Below, piece after piece: positions 17,336 through 26,036 of a stretch of 64,000 bases of DNA. The stretch comes from Kosakonia sp. SMBL-WEM22. Lineage in GTDB: Bacteria; Pseudomonadota; Gammaproteobacteria; Enterobacterales; Enterobacteriaceae. The position numbers and the translations under genes were made by a program. The notes under the pieces were generated by a model. It saw nothing but the letters and a program-made list of their open reading frames with translations. It did not search any database and had not been told where the DNA came from. The stretch covers positions 1,550,001 through 1,614,000 of the forward strand of contig NZ_CP051488.1 in NCBI RefSeq assembly GCF_014490785.1. Reading direction: 5' to 3'. Each line of letters begins with the position of its first letter. Position 1 is the first letter of the stretch.

Positions 17336-18331
17336 ATGAAACAGACCGTTTATACCGCCAGCCCCGAAAGTCAGCAGATCCACGTCTGGCGTTTGAATTC
17401 CGAAGGCAGCCTGACGCTGGTGCAGGTTGTCGATGTGCCAGGCCAGGTGCAGCCGATGGTTGTCAGCCCGGATAAACGTTACCTCTACGTTGGCGTTCGC
17501 CCTGAATTTCGCGTTCTCGCGTACCGTATCTCCCCTGAAGATGGCGCGCTGAGCTATGCCGCGGAAGCGCCGCTCTCCGGCAGCCCGACCCATATCTCCA
17601 CCGATCACAGCGGTCGTTTCCTGTTTAGCGCCTCCTACAATGCAGGCAGCGTCAGCGTCGTGCGCCTCAACGATGGCATTCCGGGCGAGACCGTACACCT
17701 TGAAGAGGGGCTGGAAGGGTGCCACTCGGCCAATATTTCGCCGGATAACCGCACGCTGTTTGTCCCGGCTCTGAAGCAGGATCGCATCTGTCTCTTTACC
17801 CTCGGTGAAACGGGCGCGCTGACTGCGCAGGAGCCATCGGAAGTGACCACCGTTGAGGGCGCAGGCCCGCGCCATATGGCCTTCCACCCCAATAAGCGTT
17901 TCGCCTACTGCGTTAACGAACTCAACAGCAGCGTCGATGTCTGGCAGCTTAGCGATCCGCACGGCAAAACCGAGTGCGTGCAGACCGTGGATATGATGCC
18001 GCCGGACTTTACCGATACCCGCTGGGCGGCGGATATCCATATCACGCCGGATGGCCGCCATCTCTATGCCTGCGACCGTACCTCCAGCACCCTGACCATC
18101 TTCAGCGTGTCGGAAGATGGCAGCGTTATCGCCGTAGAGGGCTTCCAGCCGACGGAAACCCAGCCGCGCGGCTTCAATATCGATAACAGCGGGAAATACC
18201 TGATTGCCGCCGGACAGAAATCTCATCACATCGCGCTGTATGAGATTGCCGGTGCGCAGGGGCTGCTGGCAGAAAAAGCGCGTTACGCCGTGGGCCAAGG
18301 CCCGATGTGGGTAGTGATTAACGCCATGTAA
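17336..18331 (+). CDS. pgl: 6-phosphogluconolactonase
   Basis: 331 aa from ATG 17336 (MKQTVYTASPESQQIHVW), as in E. coli; AAGGAG is 6-7 nt upstream. A seven-bladed beta-propeller lactonase that hydrolyses 6-phosphogluconolactone in the oxidative pentose phosphate pathway. Repeated blade motifs such as VVSPDKRYLYVG, ISTDHSGRFLFSASYNAG and ADIHITPDGRHLYACDR are visible. It ends at a bidirectional terminator shared with the convergent ybhC. Confidence 0.96.
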   Translation: MKQTVYTASPESQQIHVWRLNSEGSLTLVQVVDVPGQVQPMVVSPDKRYLYVGVRPEFRVLAYRISPEDGALSYAAEAPLSGSPTHISTDHSGRFLFSASYNAGSVSVVRLNDGIPGETVHLEEGLEGCHSANISPDNRTLFVPALKQDRICLFTLGETGALTAQEPSEVTTVEGAGPRHMAFHPNKRFAYCVNELNSSVDVWQLSDPHGKTECVQTVDMMPPDFTDTRWAADIHITPDGRHLYACDRTSSTLTIFSVSEDGSVIAVEGFQPTETQPRGFNIDNSGKYLIAAGQKSHHIALYEIAGAQGLLAEKARYAVGQGPMWVVINAM

Positions 18332-18353
18332 TCACCGGAATAATCTCCGGGCA

Positions 18354-18384
18354 TAAAAAAACCTCGCCGCGGCGAGGTTTTTTG
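18354..18384. terminator. Bidirectional terminator between pgl and ybhC
   Basis: The hairpin ACCTCGCC-GC-GGCGAGGT is flanked by A7 on the left and T6 on the right, so it can end transcription in both directions between the convergent genes. Confidence 0.93.
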
Positions 18385-18398
18385 TTTTCAGATGCGAA

Positions 18399-19682
18399 TT
18401 ACTTCTTCGGCTCAGCAACCACTTTGCTGCCGAGGCCGCGGTTGTTGAACTCCCAGAAGCGGTTGAACTTCGCATCGTTCAAATCGCGTTGGATGTTGCC
18501 TTTATCATCCGCAGTGCCGGTATTGCCAGCATAAGCGCGGCCCGATACGGCGGCATCGCCCCACGGTTTCGCAACATTAAAGCCTTCGTTAATCACGCTA
18601 TCGCGGATCACAGCCTGGCCGTTGGTGCTGCTGTCGACATCCAGCGAGCGTCCTAGTTGCGCGACACCGTTACCCGCAGCGGTAAAGCGGCTGTTGACGG
18701 CGAGGAAACCGTAATAGAGATTCGCCAGGGTAGACGGTGCGAAGACATAGCCTGCCTGCTGAGTGCGCGAGTTGACCACGCGGAAATCGGTGTTATCAAA
18801 CACCACCGCGCCGCGTCCGGAAACGATATCCACATCGCCTTCCAGATAGCTGTTGGTCACCAGCGTGCGGGTCTGGCGATCGCTGCGCAGGGTGTTATCC
18901 ACGCCGCTGTTAGTCACAAAGAAGGTGTTCTGGCGACCCAGGATATTGACGTTGTTGATCTGCACTTTATCGCCATCGCTGCGCAGCGCCACCGCCTGGT
19001 GGTTGCCGGCATCGACGCTGTCGCCGAGTGTATTCTGAATGGTCAGGTTTTGCAGTTGCAGCCCGTTGTTCTGCGACCAGACCACTGCGGAGCACATCAC
19101 GCCGACGGTCGCGGCGCGGCTGCGCTGGCAGGCATCAAACATATACCACGCCGGTTTACCCGGCATATATTTGCCCGATGGGTTGACCAGACGACGCCAG
19201 CTGGTCGGATCCATTTCAGAATCGATCGCCTGACCAATCTTCACATCCGCCGCTTTCTCACCGGTACCGTAAATGGTCACGCTGCCTGAAGCCGCCGGTA
19301 CATAGACCGTGCCTTCATATTCACCCGGCATCACCGCAATATACTGGCGGTCGCTGGCGTGTTTATTGATGGCAGCGTCAACCGCAGCCTGAATGGTGGT
19401 GTGGGTGACACCCGCCGTACCGGCCGGTCCAACCACAAAATCTGCTTTTTCCGGCACGCGGATCGCGTAAGGCTTCCACGCGGCGCTGTTGGCGGCCAGC
19501 GGGGTGAAGTAGCGATCGGCGGTGAAGTTTTTCGCTTCATCAACGCTTAGGATCGGGCGCGAGGAGGTGCCCGGCGCAGTTTGTTCAGACGGACGCTCAG
19601 AGGGCGGCGTCGAGCTACAGGCGGTCAGTGTCACGCCAAAAGCGAGCGCCAGCGCCAGACGGGAAACCGATGATGTGTTCAA
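18399..19682 (-). CDS. ybhC: YbhC lipoprotein, pectinesterase-fold acyl-CoA thioesterase
   Basis: 427 aa from a TTG start at 19682, chosen because TGGAG lies 7 nt upstream and the product then equals E. coli YbhC in length. An upstream TTG at 19703 lacks a ribosome site. A lipoprotein signal ends in LTAC with Cys22 lipidated; Ser-Ser follow, fitting outer-membrane sorting. The rest is a family 8 pectin methylesterase-type beta-helix (ALRSDGDKVQINNVNILGRQNTFF, GDVDIVSGRGAVVFDN). E. coli YbhC has thioesterase rather than proven pectinesterase activity. The gene faces the lambda attB core at 19728. Confidence 0.92.
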   Translation of the reverse strand: MNTSSVSRLALALAFGVTLTACSSTPPSERPSEQTAPGTSSRPILSVDEAKNFTADRYFTPLAANSAAWKPYAIRVPEKADFVVGPAGTAGVTHTTIQAAVDAAINKHASDRQYIAVMPGEYEGTVYVPAASGSVTIYGTGEKAADVKIGQAIDSEMDPTSWRRLVNPSGKYMPGKPAWYMFDACQRSRAATVGVMCSAVVWSQNNGLQLQNLTIQNTLGDSVDAGNHQAVALRSDGDKVQINNVNILGRQNTFFVTNSGVDNTLRSDRQTRTLVTNSYLEGDVDIVSGRGAVVFDNTDFRVVNSRTQQAGYVFAPSTLANLYYGFLAVNSRFTAAGNGVAQLGRSLDVDSSTNGQAVIRDSVINEGFNVAKPWGDAAVSGRAYAGNTGTADDKGNIQRDLNDAKFNRFWEFNNRGLGSKVVAEPKK

Positions 19683-19727
19683 GGGGTGCTCCAGACTATG
19701 CAAGTTAAAGGGGATAGCGTAATGCCT

Positions 19728-19742
19728 GCTTTTTTATACTAA
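19728..19742. other. Lambda-type attB core sequence
   Basis: GCTTTTTTATACTAA matches the 15-bp core of the E. coli phage lambda attachment site exactly. It lies in the same place, between ybhC and ybhB, on the gal to bio side. The following bases GTTG make the right arm CAACTTAGT on the minus strand, which fits the Int core-type consensus CAACTTNNT. No prophage is present. Confidence 0.9.
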
Positions 19743-19758
19743 GTTGAGCGAAACGGGA

Positions 19759-19779
19759 AGCCGATTTGTTAAATCGGCT
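19759..19779 (-). other. Inverted repeat downstream of ybhB
   Basis: AGCCGATTT-GTT-AAATCGGCT forms a perfect 9-bp stem between ybhB and the attB core. No T-run follows on the ybhB side, so a terminator role is possible but unproven. Confidence 0.45.
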
Positions 19780-19794
19780 GTAAAACCCTGGCTT

Positions 19795-20271
19795 TTAGCT
19801 AAAAAGGGCGGTGAGAGTGGCGCTGCCGAGGGTGTGGAAATGGACATTAAAGCCGACCATTGCCCCGCTGGCGTTCTCGTCGACATCCAGCTTCTCCACG
19901 TCCAGCGCGTGAACGGTGAAGATATAGCGGTGGGTTTCGCCTTTCGGCGGTGCTGCGCCGCCATACCCGTCGCTGCCGAAGTCGGTGCGCGTCTGCACGC
20001 TCCCTTCCGGCAACGCGGCACTGCCGGAACCGGCGCCCTGCGGCAGCACGCGGGTGTCCGCTGGCAAGTTCGCCACAATCCAGTGCCACCAGCCGGAGCC
20101 GGTGGGGGCATCAGGATCAAAGCAGGTAACGACAAAGCTTTTGGTGCCCGCAGGCACCTCATCCCATGTCAGGTGGGGCGAAATATTATCGCCCTCATAG
20201 CCCATGCCGTTAAACACGTGACGCAGCGGCAGCTTCTCGCCGTCACGAAAATTATGGCTGAGTAACTTCAT
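19795..20271 (-). CDS. ybhB: YbhB, phosphatidylethanolamine-binding protein family
   Basis: 158 aa, as in E. coli. A Raf-kinase-inhibitor/PEBP fold protein with the ligand-pocket motifs CFDPDAPTGSGWWHWIV and GGAAPPKGETHRYIFTVHAL. It lacks a signal peptide, so it should be cytoplasmic. The biological role is not established. It starts 13 bp downstream of the DJ-1/PfpI gene on the same strand, so the two are probably co-transcribed. Confidence 0.93.
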   Translation of the reverse strand: MKLLSHNFRDGEKLPLRHVFNGMGYEGDNISPHLTWDEVPAGTKSFVVTCFDPDAPTGSGWWHWIVANLPADTRVLPQGAGSGSAALPEGSVQTRTDFGSDGYGGAAPPKGETHRYIFTVHALDVEKLDVDENASGAMVGFNVHFHTLGSATLTALFS

Positions 20272-20284
20272 GCGGCCTCCTTGC

Positions 20285-20965
20285 TTAGCGGTGCAGCAGT
20301 TTCAGCAACTCTTCGGCGGTTGCCGCAGAGGAGGCCGGGTTCTGGCCGGTGACCAGATGGCCGTCGGTCACCACATAGACGCCCCAGTCATCGGTGCGCT
20401 CGAACTGCCCGCCTGCCTGTTTCAGTGAATCTTCAACCAGGAACGGCACCACTTTCGTCAGGCCAACCGCCTCTTCTTCGCTGTTGGTAAAACCGGTAAC
20501 ACGTTTACCCTGCACCAGCGGCGTGCCGTCCGGTTTTTTCACATGGCGCAGCACGCCGGGCGCGTGGCAGACCGCCGCGACCGGTTTCCCCTCGGCCCAA
20601 TATTTTTCAATCAGATCGATAGAGATGGGGTGCTCAGCCAGGTCCCACAGCGGGCCGTGGCCGCCCGGGAAAAAGACCGCGTCATAATCGCTGATGTTGA
20701 TGCTGCTCAGGGGCAGAGTGTTTGCCAGCGCCTGCTGCGCTTTTTCATCTTTCCGGAAACGCTCGGTGTCCTGCGTCTGCGCATCCGGCGCATCGCTGGT
20801 CGGGTCGAGCGGCGGCTGGCCGCCCGCCGGAGAAGCGAGCACCACCTCTACGCCTGCATCCTGAAAGATATACCAGGGTGCGGCAAACTCTTCGAGCCAG
20901 AAACCGGTTTTCTTGCCGGTATCGCCGAGGGTGTCATGCGAGGTCAGAACCATCAGAATTGCCAT
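20285..20965 (-). CDS. DJ-1/PfpI family protein (Hsp31-like glyoxalase/amidotransferase)
   Basis: 226 aa. The nucleophile elbow AVCHAPG (131-137) gives Cys133-His134, and FFPGGHGPLWDL (98-109) and KTGFWLEEF (19-27, with a conserved Glu) complete the class I glutamine-amidotransferase-like pattern. The long form with an inserted cap resembles Hsp31/glyoxalase III types that act on methylglyoxal. Substrate is unproven. E. coli has no such gene between ybhB and bioA. It heads a likely two-gene unit with ybhB. Confidence 0.85.
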   Translation of the reverse strand: MAILMVLTSHDTLGDTGKKTGFWLEEFAAPWYIFQDAGVEVVLASPAGGQPPLDPTSDAPDAQTQDTERFRKDEKAQQALANTLPLSSINISDYDAVFFPGGHGPLWDLAEHPISIDLIEKYWAEGKPVAAVCHAPGVLRHVKKPDGTPLVQGKRVTGFTNSEEEAVGLTKVVPFLVEDSLKQAGGQFERTDDWGVYVVTDGHLVTGQNPASSAATAEELLKLLHR

Positions 20966-21012
20966 ATATCCTCCATTTTTCAGGTCAGTAACCCAAAAGT
21001 GTAGTGCATCTT

Positions 21013-22308
21013 TTACGCTTCGTCGGCGAAGAGATCCGCGCGCAGCACGGCGGCATTCACCGCCTGGGTCAGGCGCGAAAGCTGCTCAGGGGTGATGATA
21101 TAGGGCGGCATCAGATAGATAAGGCGACCAAACGGGCGGATCCACACCCCCTGCTCAACAAAGAAGCGCTGCAACGCCGCCATATCCACCGTCGAGCGGG
21201 TCTCGACCACGCCAATCGCCCCGAGTACCCGTACATCCGCGACGCTTGCAGCCTGCGTGGCGGGAGCCAGCTCCGCCTTCAGCTGCGCTTCGATGGCGGC
21301 AACCTGCGGCTGCCACTCGCCGCGCTGCAAAATCTCCAGGCTGGCGGTTGCCGCCGCGCAGGCCAGCGGGTTGCCCATAAAGGTTGGGCCGTGCATAAAG
21401 CAGCCCGCTTCGCCGTTGCTGATGGTCTCCGCCACCTGGCGGGTGGTGAGCGTCGCCGAGAGGGTCATGGTGCCGCCGGTCAGCGCTTTGCCAAGGCAGA
21501 GAATATCCGGCGTGATACCCGCATGCTCACAGGCGAAGAGTTTACCGGTGCGGCCAAAGCCGGTGGCAATCTCATCGGCGATCAGCAGGATCCCCTCCCG
21601 ATCGCACATCTTGCGGATGCGTTTGAGCCACTCGGGATGATAGATGCGCATGCCGCCCGCGCCCTGCACAATCGGCTCCAGAATAACAGCGGCGATCTCA
21701 TGGCGATGGGCCGCCAGAGTGCGGGCAAACGCCACCATATCGTGCTCATCCCATTCGCCATCAAAACGGCTCTGCGGTGCGGGTGCAAAGAGGTTTTCCG
21801 GCAGGTAACCCTTCCACAAACTGTGCATCGAGTTATCGGGATCGCACACTGACATCGCACCGAACGTGTCGCCATGGTAGCCGTTACGGAAGGTGAGGAA
21901 GCGCTGCCGGGATTCGCCCTTCGCCTGCCAGTATTGCAGCGCCATCTTCATCGCCACCTCCACCGCCACCGAACCGGAGTCGGCGAGAAACACGCACTCC
22001 AGCGGCTCAGGCGTCATCGCCACCAGTTTGCGGCATAGCGCCACGGCGGGCGCATGGGTAATACCGCCAAACATCACATGAGAGACGGTATCAATCTGCG
22101 TTTTCATCGCCGCGTTCAGCGCCGGATGGCCGTAACCGTGGATCGCCGCCCACCAGGAGGACATGCCGTCCACCAGCCGCTCGCCACTAGCGAGATGCAG
22201 TTCACAACCCTGCGCGGAGGCGACCGGGTAGACGGGGAGGGGAGCGGTCATGGAGGTATAGGGATGCCAGATATGGCTGCGATCAAAAGCTAAATCGTCC
22301 TGGGTCAT
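21013..22308 (-). CDS. bioA: Adenosylmethionine-8-amino-7-oxononanoate aminotransferase
   Basis: 431 aa from ATG 22308. A PLP aminotransferase that converts KAPA to DAPA using S-adenosylmethionine as amino donor, the third step of biotin ring assembly. The PLP lysine is Lys274 in CLGKALTGG, with ADEIATGFGRTGK upstream and SWWAAIHGYGHP in the substrate site. It is divergently transcribed from bioBFCD across a shared BirA operator. Confidence 0.97.
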   Translation of the reverse strand: MTQDDLAFDRSHIWHPYTSMTAPLPVYPVASAQGCELHLASGERLVDGMSSWWAAIHGYGHPALNAAMKTQIDTVSHVMFGGITHAPAVALCRKLVAMTPEPLECVFLADSGSVAVEVAMKMALQYWQAKGESRQRFLTFRNGYHGDTFGAMSVCDPDNSMHSLWKGYLPENLFAPAPQSRFDGEWDEHDMVAFARTLAAHRHEIAAVILEPIVQGAGGMRIYHPEWLKRIRKMCDREGILLIADEIATGFGRTGKLFACEHAGITPDILCLGKALTGGTMTLSATLTTRQVAETISNGEAGCFMHGPTFMGNPLACAAATASLEILQRGEWQPQVAAIEAQLKAELAPATQAASVADVRVLGAIGVVETRSTVDMAALQRFFVEQGVWIRPFGRLIYLMPPYIITPEQLSRLTQAVNAAVLRADLFADEA

Positions 22309-22312
22309 AATC

Positions 22313-22352
22313 GACTTGTAAACCAAATTAAAAAGTTTTAGGTTTACGAGTC
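22313..22352. promoter_or_regulatory. BirA operator/promoter between bioA and bioB
   Basis: The 40-bp imperfect palindrome has arms TTGTAAACC (22316-22324) and GGTTTACGA (22341-22349), one mismatch from perfect, extended by GAC/GTC. It matches the E. coli bio operator where BirA-biotinyl-AMP represses both face-to-face promoters. Confidence 0.93.
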
Positions 22353-22393
22353 TACACCGAATAACGATTTAATCACACTTTTGGAGAGGCCAG

Positions 22394-23434
22394 ATGGCTC
22401 ACCACACACGCTGGACACTGTCGCAAGTTACTGCTTTATTTGAAAAACCATTGCTGGATCTGCTTTTTGAAGCGCAGCAAATCCACCGCCAGCATTTTGA
22501 TCCGCGCCAGGTGCAGGTCAGCACGCTGCTGTCGATCAAAACCGGCGCCTGCCCGGAAGATTGCAAATATTGCCCGCAAAGTGCGCGCTACAAAACCGGG
22601 CTGGAGTCAGAGCGGCTGATGGAAGTTGAGCAGGTGCTGGAGTCGGCGCGCAAAGCGAAGCTCGCCGGTTCAACGCGCTTCTGCATGGGTGCGGCGTGGA
22701 AAAACCCCAACGACCGCGACATGCCCTACCTGGAGCAGATGGTGGAAGGGGTGAAAGCGATGGGGCTGGAAGCCTGCATGACCCTCGGCACCCTCAATGA
22801 GAGCCAGGCGCAGCGTCTGGCCCACGCCGGGCTTGATTACTACAACCACAACCTCGACACCTCGCCGGAGTTCTACGGCAATATCATCACCACCCGTACC
22901 TATCAGGAGCGTCTCGACACGCTGGATAAAGTGCGCGATGCCGGGATCAAAGTCTGCTCCGGCGGCATTGTCGGGCTGGGCGAAACCGTCACCGATCGCG
23001 CCGGGCTGCTGATGCAGCTCGCCAATCTGCCGACGCCGCCGGAGAGCGTGCCGATCAACATGCTGGTGAAGGTGAAAGGCACCCCGCTGGCGGACAACGA
23101 TGACGTTGATGCCTTTGATTTTATTCGCACTATCGCCGTGGCGCGCATCATGATGCCGACCTCCTACGTTCGCCTCTCGGCCGGGCGCGAGCAGATGAAT
23201 GAGCAGACCCAGGCGATGTGCTTTATGGCGGGCGCTAACTCCATCTTCTACGGCTGCAAACTGCTGACCACGCCGAACCCGGAAGAGGACAAAGATCTGC
23301 TCCTGTTCCAGAAGCTGGGGCTGAACCCGCAGCAGACCCAGGTGCTGAATGGCGATAACGAACAGCAGCAGGAGATTGAGCAGCAGCTGCTTCACGCCGA
23401 CACGGAACAGTACTACAACGCGGCGACCCTATGA
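22394..23434 (+). CDS. bioB: Biotin synthase
   Basis: 346 aa. A radical SAM enzyme that inserts sulfur into dethiobiotin. The SAM [4Fe-4S] ligands are Cys53, Cys57 and Cys60 in GACPEDCKYCPQS; KVCSGGIVGLGE and YVRLSAGREQM carry residues of the second cluster and substrate site. The start follows GGAGAGG. First gene of bioBFCD, it overlaps bioF by 4 bp. Confidence 0.97.
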   Translation: MAHHTRWTLSQVTALFEKPLLDLLFEAQQIHRQHFDPRQVQVSTLLSIKTGACPEDCKYCPQSARYKTGLESERLMEVEQVLESARKAKLAGSTRFCMGAAWKNPNDRDMPYLEQMVEGVKAMGLEACMTLGTLNESQAQRLAHAGLDYYNHNLDTSPEFYGNIITTRTYQERLDTLDKVRDAGIKVCSGGIVGLGETVTDRAGLLMQLANLPTPPESVPINMLVKVKGTPLADNDDVDAFDFIRTIAVARIMMPTSYVRLSAGREQMNEQTQAMCFMAGANSIFYGCKLLTTPNPEEDKDLLLFQKLGLNPQQTQVLNGDNEQQQEIEQQLLHADTEQYYNAATL

Positions 23435-24585
23435 GCTGGCAGCAGCGAATCGAAGCCGCGCTCAGCGAACGCCGCGAGGCAGATGCCCTGCGCCGCCGGA
23501 TCACCGTTGAGCAGGGTGCCGGACGCTGGTTAACCCTGGAGGGCGAGCGTTTTTGCAACTTCGCCAGTAATGACTACCTCGGTTTAAGCCAGCATCCGCA
23601 GGTGATTGCCGCCTGGCAGCAGGGCGCGGCGCACTATGGCGTCGGCAGCGGCGGCTCGGGCCATGTTGTTGGTCATACGGCTGCGCATCATCGCCTTGAG
23701 CGCGAGCTGGCGCAGTGGCTCGGTTACGACCGCGCGCTGCTCTTTATCTCCGGTTTTGCCGCCAATCAGGCCACCATTGCGGCGCTCACCGGCAAAGAGG
23801 ATCGCATCGTTGCCGACAAGCTGAGTCACGCCTCGCTGCTGGAAGCGGCCGCCCTCAGCCCGGCGCAATTGCGCCGTTTTGCCCATAACGATGTCGCCCA
23901 GCTGGCGAGCCTGTTGAGTAAACTGCTCAGCGGGCAGCAGCTGGTGGTCACCGAAGGGATTTTCAGCATGGATGGCGACAGCGCGCCGCTTGTGGCGATT
24001 GCTGAGGACACGCATCACGCAAAAGCGTGGCTAATGGTGGATGATGCCCATGGCATCGGTGTGCTCGGCGAGCAGGGGCGCGGCAGTTGCCACTTGCAGG
24101 GGGTGAAGCCCGACATTCTGGTGGTCACCTTCGGCAAAGGTTTCGGCGTCAGCGGCGCGGCGGTGCTGTGCAGCGAAGCGGTTGCTGACTATCTGGTGCA
24201 GTTCGCCCGCCATCTTATCTACAGCACTGCGATGCCACCTGCGCAGGCAGTGGCGCTCAGCGCCGCTCTCAAGGTGATCCGCTCCGCTGAAGGCGATGCG
24301 CGGCGTGCGCAGCTGGCGGCGCTGATCGACCGGTTTCGTGACGGCGTGCGCGGGCTGGATCTGGCGGTCACAGAGTCGCATAGCGCCATTCAGCCACTGA
24401 TTGTTGGCGACAATAGCCGCGCGCTGCATCTTGCGCAACGCCTGCGCCAGCAGGGGCTATTTGCGACTGCCATTCGCCCGCCAACGGTGCCGCCGGGCAC
24501 GGCGCGTTTGCGTCTCACCCTGACCGCCGCGCATCAGCCAGAAGATATCGACAGGTTGCTGGAGGCGCTGCATGGCGGTGAATAA
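23431..24585 (+). CDS. bioF: 8-amino-7-oxononanoate synthase
   Basis: 384 aa, as in E. coli. A PLP enzyme joining pimeloyl thioester and alanine to give KAPA. The PLP lysine is Lys236 in VVTFGKGFGVSGA, and NDYLGLSQHP and DDAHGIGVLGEQGRG mark the alpha-oxoamine synthase family. ATG overlaps the bioB stop; its own 3' end overlaps bioC by 14 bp. Confidence 0.97.
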   Translation: MSWQQRIEAALSERREADALRRRITVEQGAGRWLTLEGERFCNFASNDYLGLSQHPQVIAAWQQGAAHYGVGSGGSGHVVGHTAAHHRLERELAQWLGYDRALLFISGFAANQATIAALTGKEDRIVADKLSHASLLEAAALSPAQLRRFAHNDVAQLASLLSKLLSGQQLVVTEGIFSMDGDSAPLVAIAEDTHHAKAWLMVDDAHGIGVLGEQGRGSCHLQGVKPDILVVTFGKGFGVSGAAVLCSEAVADYLVQFARHLIYSTAMPPAQAVALSAALKVIRSAEGDARRAQLAALIDRFRDGVRGLDLAVTESHSAIQPLIVGDNSRALHLAQRLRQQGLFATAIRPPTVPPGTARLRLTLTAAHQPEDIDRLLEALHGGE

Positions 24586-25321
24586 AGCGGCGGTGGCCGC
24601 CGCTTTTGGTCGCGCCGCCCGGAGCTACGCGCGCCATGATGAGTTACAGCGCCTTAGCGCCAACTCTCTGCTGGCGCAGCTGGGGGATATGACTCCTGCG
24701 CGGGTGATTGACGCCGGCTGCGGCCCAGGGGCGATGAGCCGCTACTGGCGCGCGCAAGGCAGCGATGTTACGGCGCTGGATCTCTCGCCCGGAATGCTGG
24801 CTGAAGCCCGCCTGCAGCAGAGCGCCGCGCGCTACGTTACCGGGGATATCGAAGCGCTGCCGCTGGCGGATGCCGCTTTTTCGCTGGCGTGGAGCAACCT
24901 CGCCGTGCAGTGGTGCGACGATCTGCGCCAGGCAGTGAGCGAGCTGCGCCGGGTCACCGAACCGGGCGGGCATATCGCCTTTACCACGCTGGCAGATGGC
25001 TCGTTACCGGAGCTGAACCAGGCCTGGCGCGCGCTGGACACTCTTCCACATGCCAACCGTTTTCTGCCCGCAGCAGAGATTGAGCAGGCGCTGCGCGGCT
25101 GGCCGCTGCGCTGCGGCATTGACACTGTCACCCTCTGGTTTGCCGATGCAGCCAGCGCCCTGCGATCCCTGAAAGGGATTGGCGCGACCCATCTGCATGC
25201 CGGACGCCAGCAGGGGCTGACGCGCGGCAAATTGCAGCGCTTACAGCAAGCCTGGCCGCAACAGCAGGGCAAATTCCCGCTGACCTATCAACTTTTTTGG
25301 GGAGTGATGACCCGTGAGTGA
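24572..25321 (+). CDS. bioC: Malonyl-ACP O-methyltransferase
   Basis: 249 aa. A SAM-dependent methyltransferase that methylates malonyl-ACP to disguise it for fatty-acid-type elongation to pimeloyl-ACP. The SAM-binding motif VIDAGCGPGAMSRYW begins near residue 45, and LDLSPGMLAEAR is motif II. It overlaps bioF by 14 bp and bioD by 8 bp. The partner esterase BioH is not in this window. Confidence 0.96.
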   Translation: MAVNKAAVAAAFGRAARSYARHDELQRLSANSLLAQLGDMTPARVIDAGCGPGAMSRYWRAQGSDVTALDLSPGMLAEARLQQSAARYVTGDIEALPLADAAFSLAWSNLAVQWCDDLRQAVSELRRVTEPGGHIAFTTLADGSLPELNQAWRALDTLPHANRFLPAAEIEQALRGWPLRCGIDTVTLWFADAASALRSLKGIGATHLHAGRQQGLTRGKLQRLQQAWPQQQGKFPLTYQLFWGVMTRE

Positions 25322-26036
25322 ACGCTATTTTATAACCGGTACCGATACCGAAGTGGGTAAAACCGTGGCGAGCTGCGCATTGTTGCAGGCGGCGAACCTG
25401 CGCGGGCTGCGCAGCGCGGGCTATAAACCGGTCGCCTCCGGCAGCGAGATGACGCCCGACGGGCTGCGCAACAGCGATGCGCAGGCGTTGCAACGCCACA
25501 GCAGTGTGCTGCTCACCTATCAAGCGGTTAATCCGTACACCTTTGCCGAGCCAACCTCACCGCACATTGTCAGCGCTGACCTGAATCAGCCGATAGAGGC
25601 GGAAGTGATGTCAGCCGGTTTACGCCAGCTGGAGCAGCAGGCCGACTGGCTGCTGGTGGAAGGGGCAGGGGGCTGGTTTACGCCGCTCTCGCCGACGCTG
25701 ACCTTTGCCGACTGGGCTACCGCAGAGCGCCTGCCGGTGATTCTGGTCGTTGGCGTCAAGCTTGGCTGCATTAACCATGCAATGTTAACTGCCCAGGCGG
25801 TACAGCAGGCGGGTTTGAGGCTGGCAGGCTGGATCGCCAATGACGTGGTCAAGCCGGGTAAACGCCACCAGGAGTATATGGCGACGCTGCAACGCCTGCT
25901 GCCTGCGCCGCTGATCGGCGAGATCCCGTGGCTGGCGGATGCGCCGGAAACCGCCGTAACCGGCCACTATCTCGATCTCAGCGTACTGACTCCGGCGACA
26001 GCCAGTGCGCCAGCAGGGGATCATCTAACTGCCTGA
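25314..26036 (+). CDS. bioD: Dethiobiotin synthetase
   Basis: 240 aa from GTG 25314 (MSERYFITGTDTEVGKT). It closes the ureido ring of DAPA with CO2 and ATP. The P-loop GTDTEVGKT is at residues 9-17 and VEGAGGWFTPLS is conserved. It is about 15 aa longer than E. coli BioD; the extra Ala/Thr-rich tail (TPATASAPAGDHLTA) lies within the 59-bp overlap with the convergent orphan ABC ATPase gene, so the tail probably arose when that segment came to lie here. Confidence 0.95.
   Translation: MSERYFITGTDTEVGKTVASCALLQAANLRGLRSAGYKPVASGSEMTPDGLRNSDAQALQRHSSVLLTYQAVNPYTFAEPTSPHIVSADLNQPIEAEVMSAGLRQLEQQADWLLVEGAGGWFTPLSPTLTFADWATAERLPVILVVGVKLGCINHAMLTAQAVQQAGLRLAGWIANDVVKPGKRHQEYMATLQRLLPAPLIGEIPWLADAPETAVTGHYLDLSVLTPATASAPAGDHLTA

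Noticed and set aside
17297..18298. 333-aa minus-strand frame opposite pgl
   Set aside because: It is exactly antisense to a well-identified enzyme and has no recognisable domain; a shadow frame.
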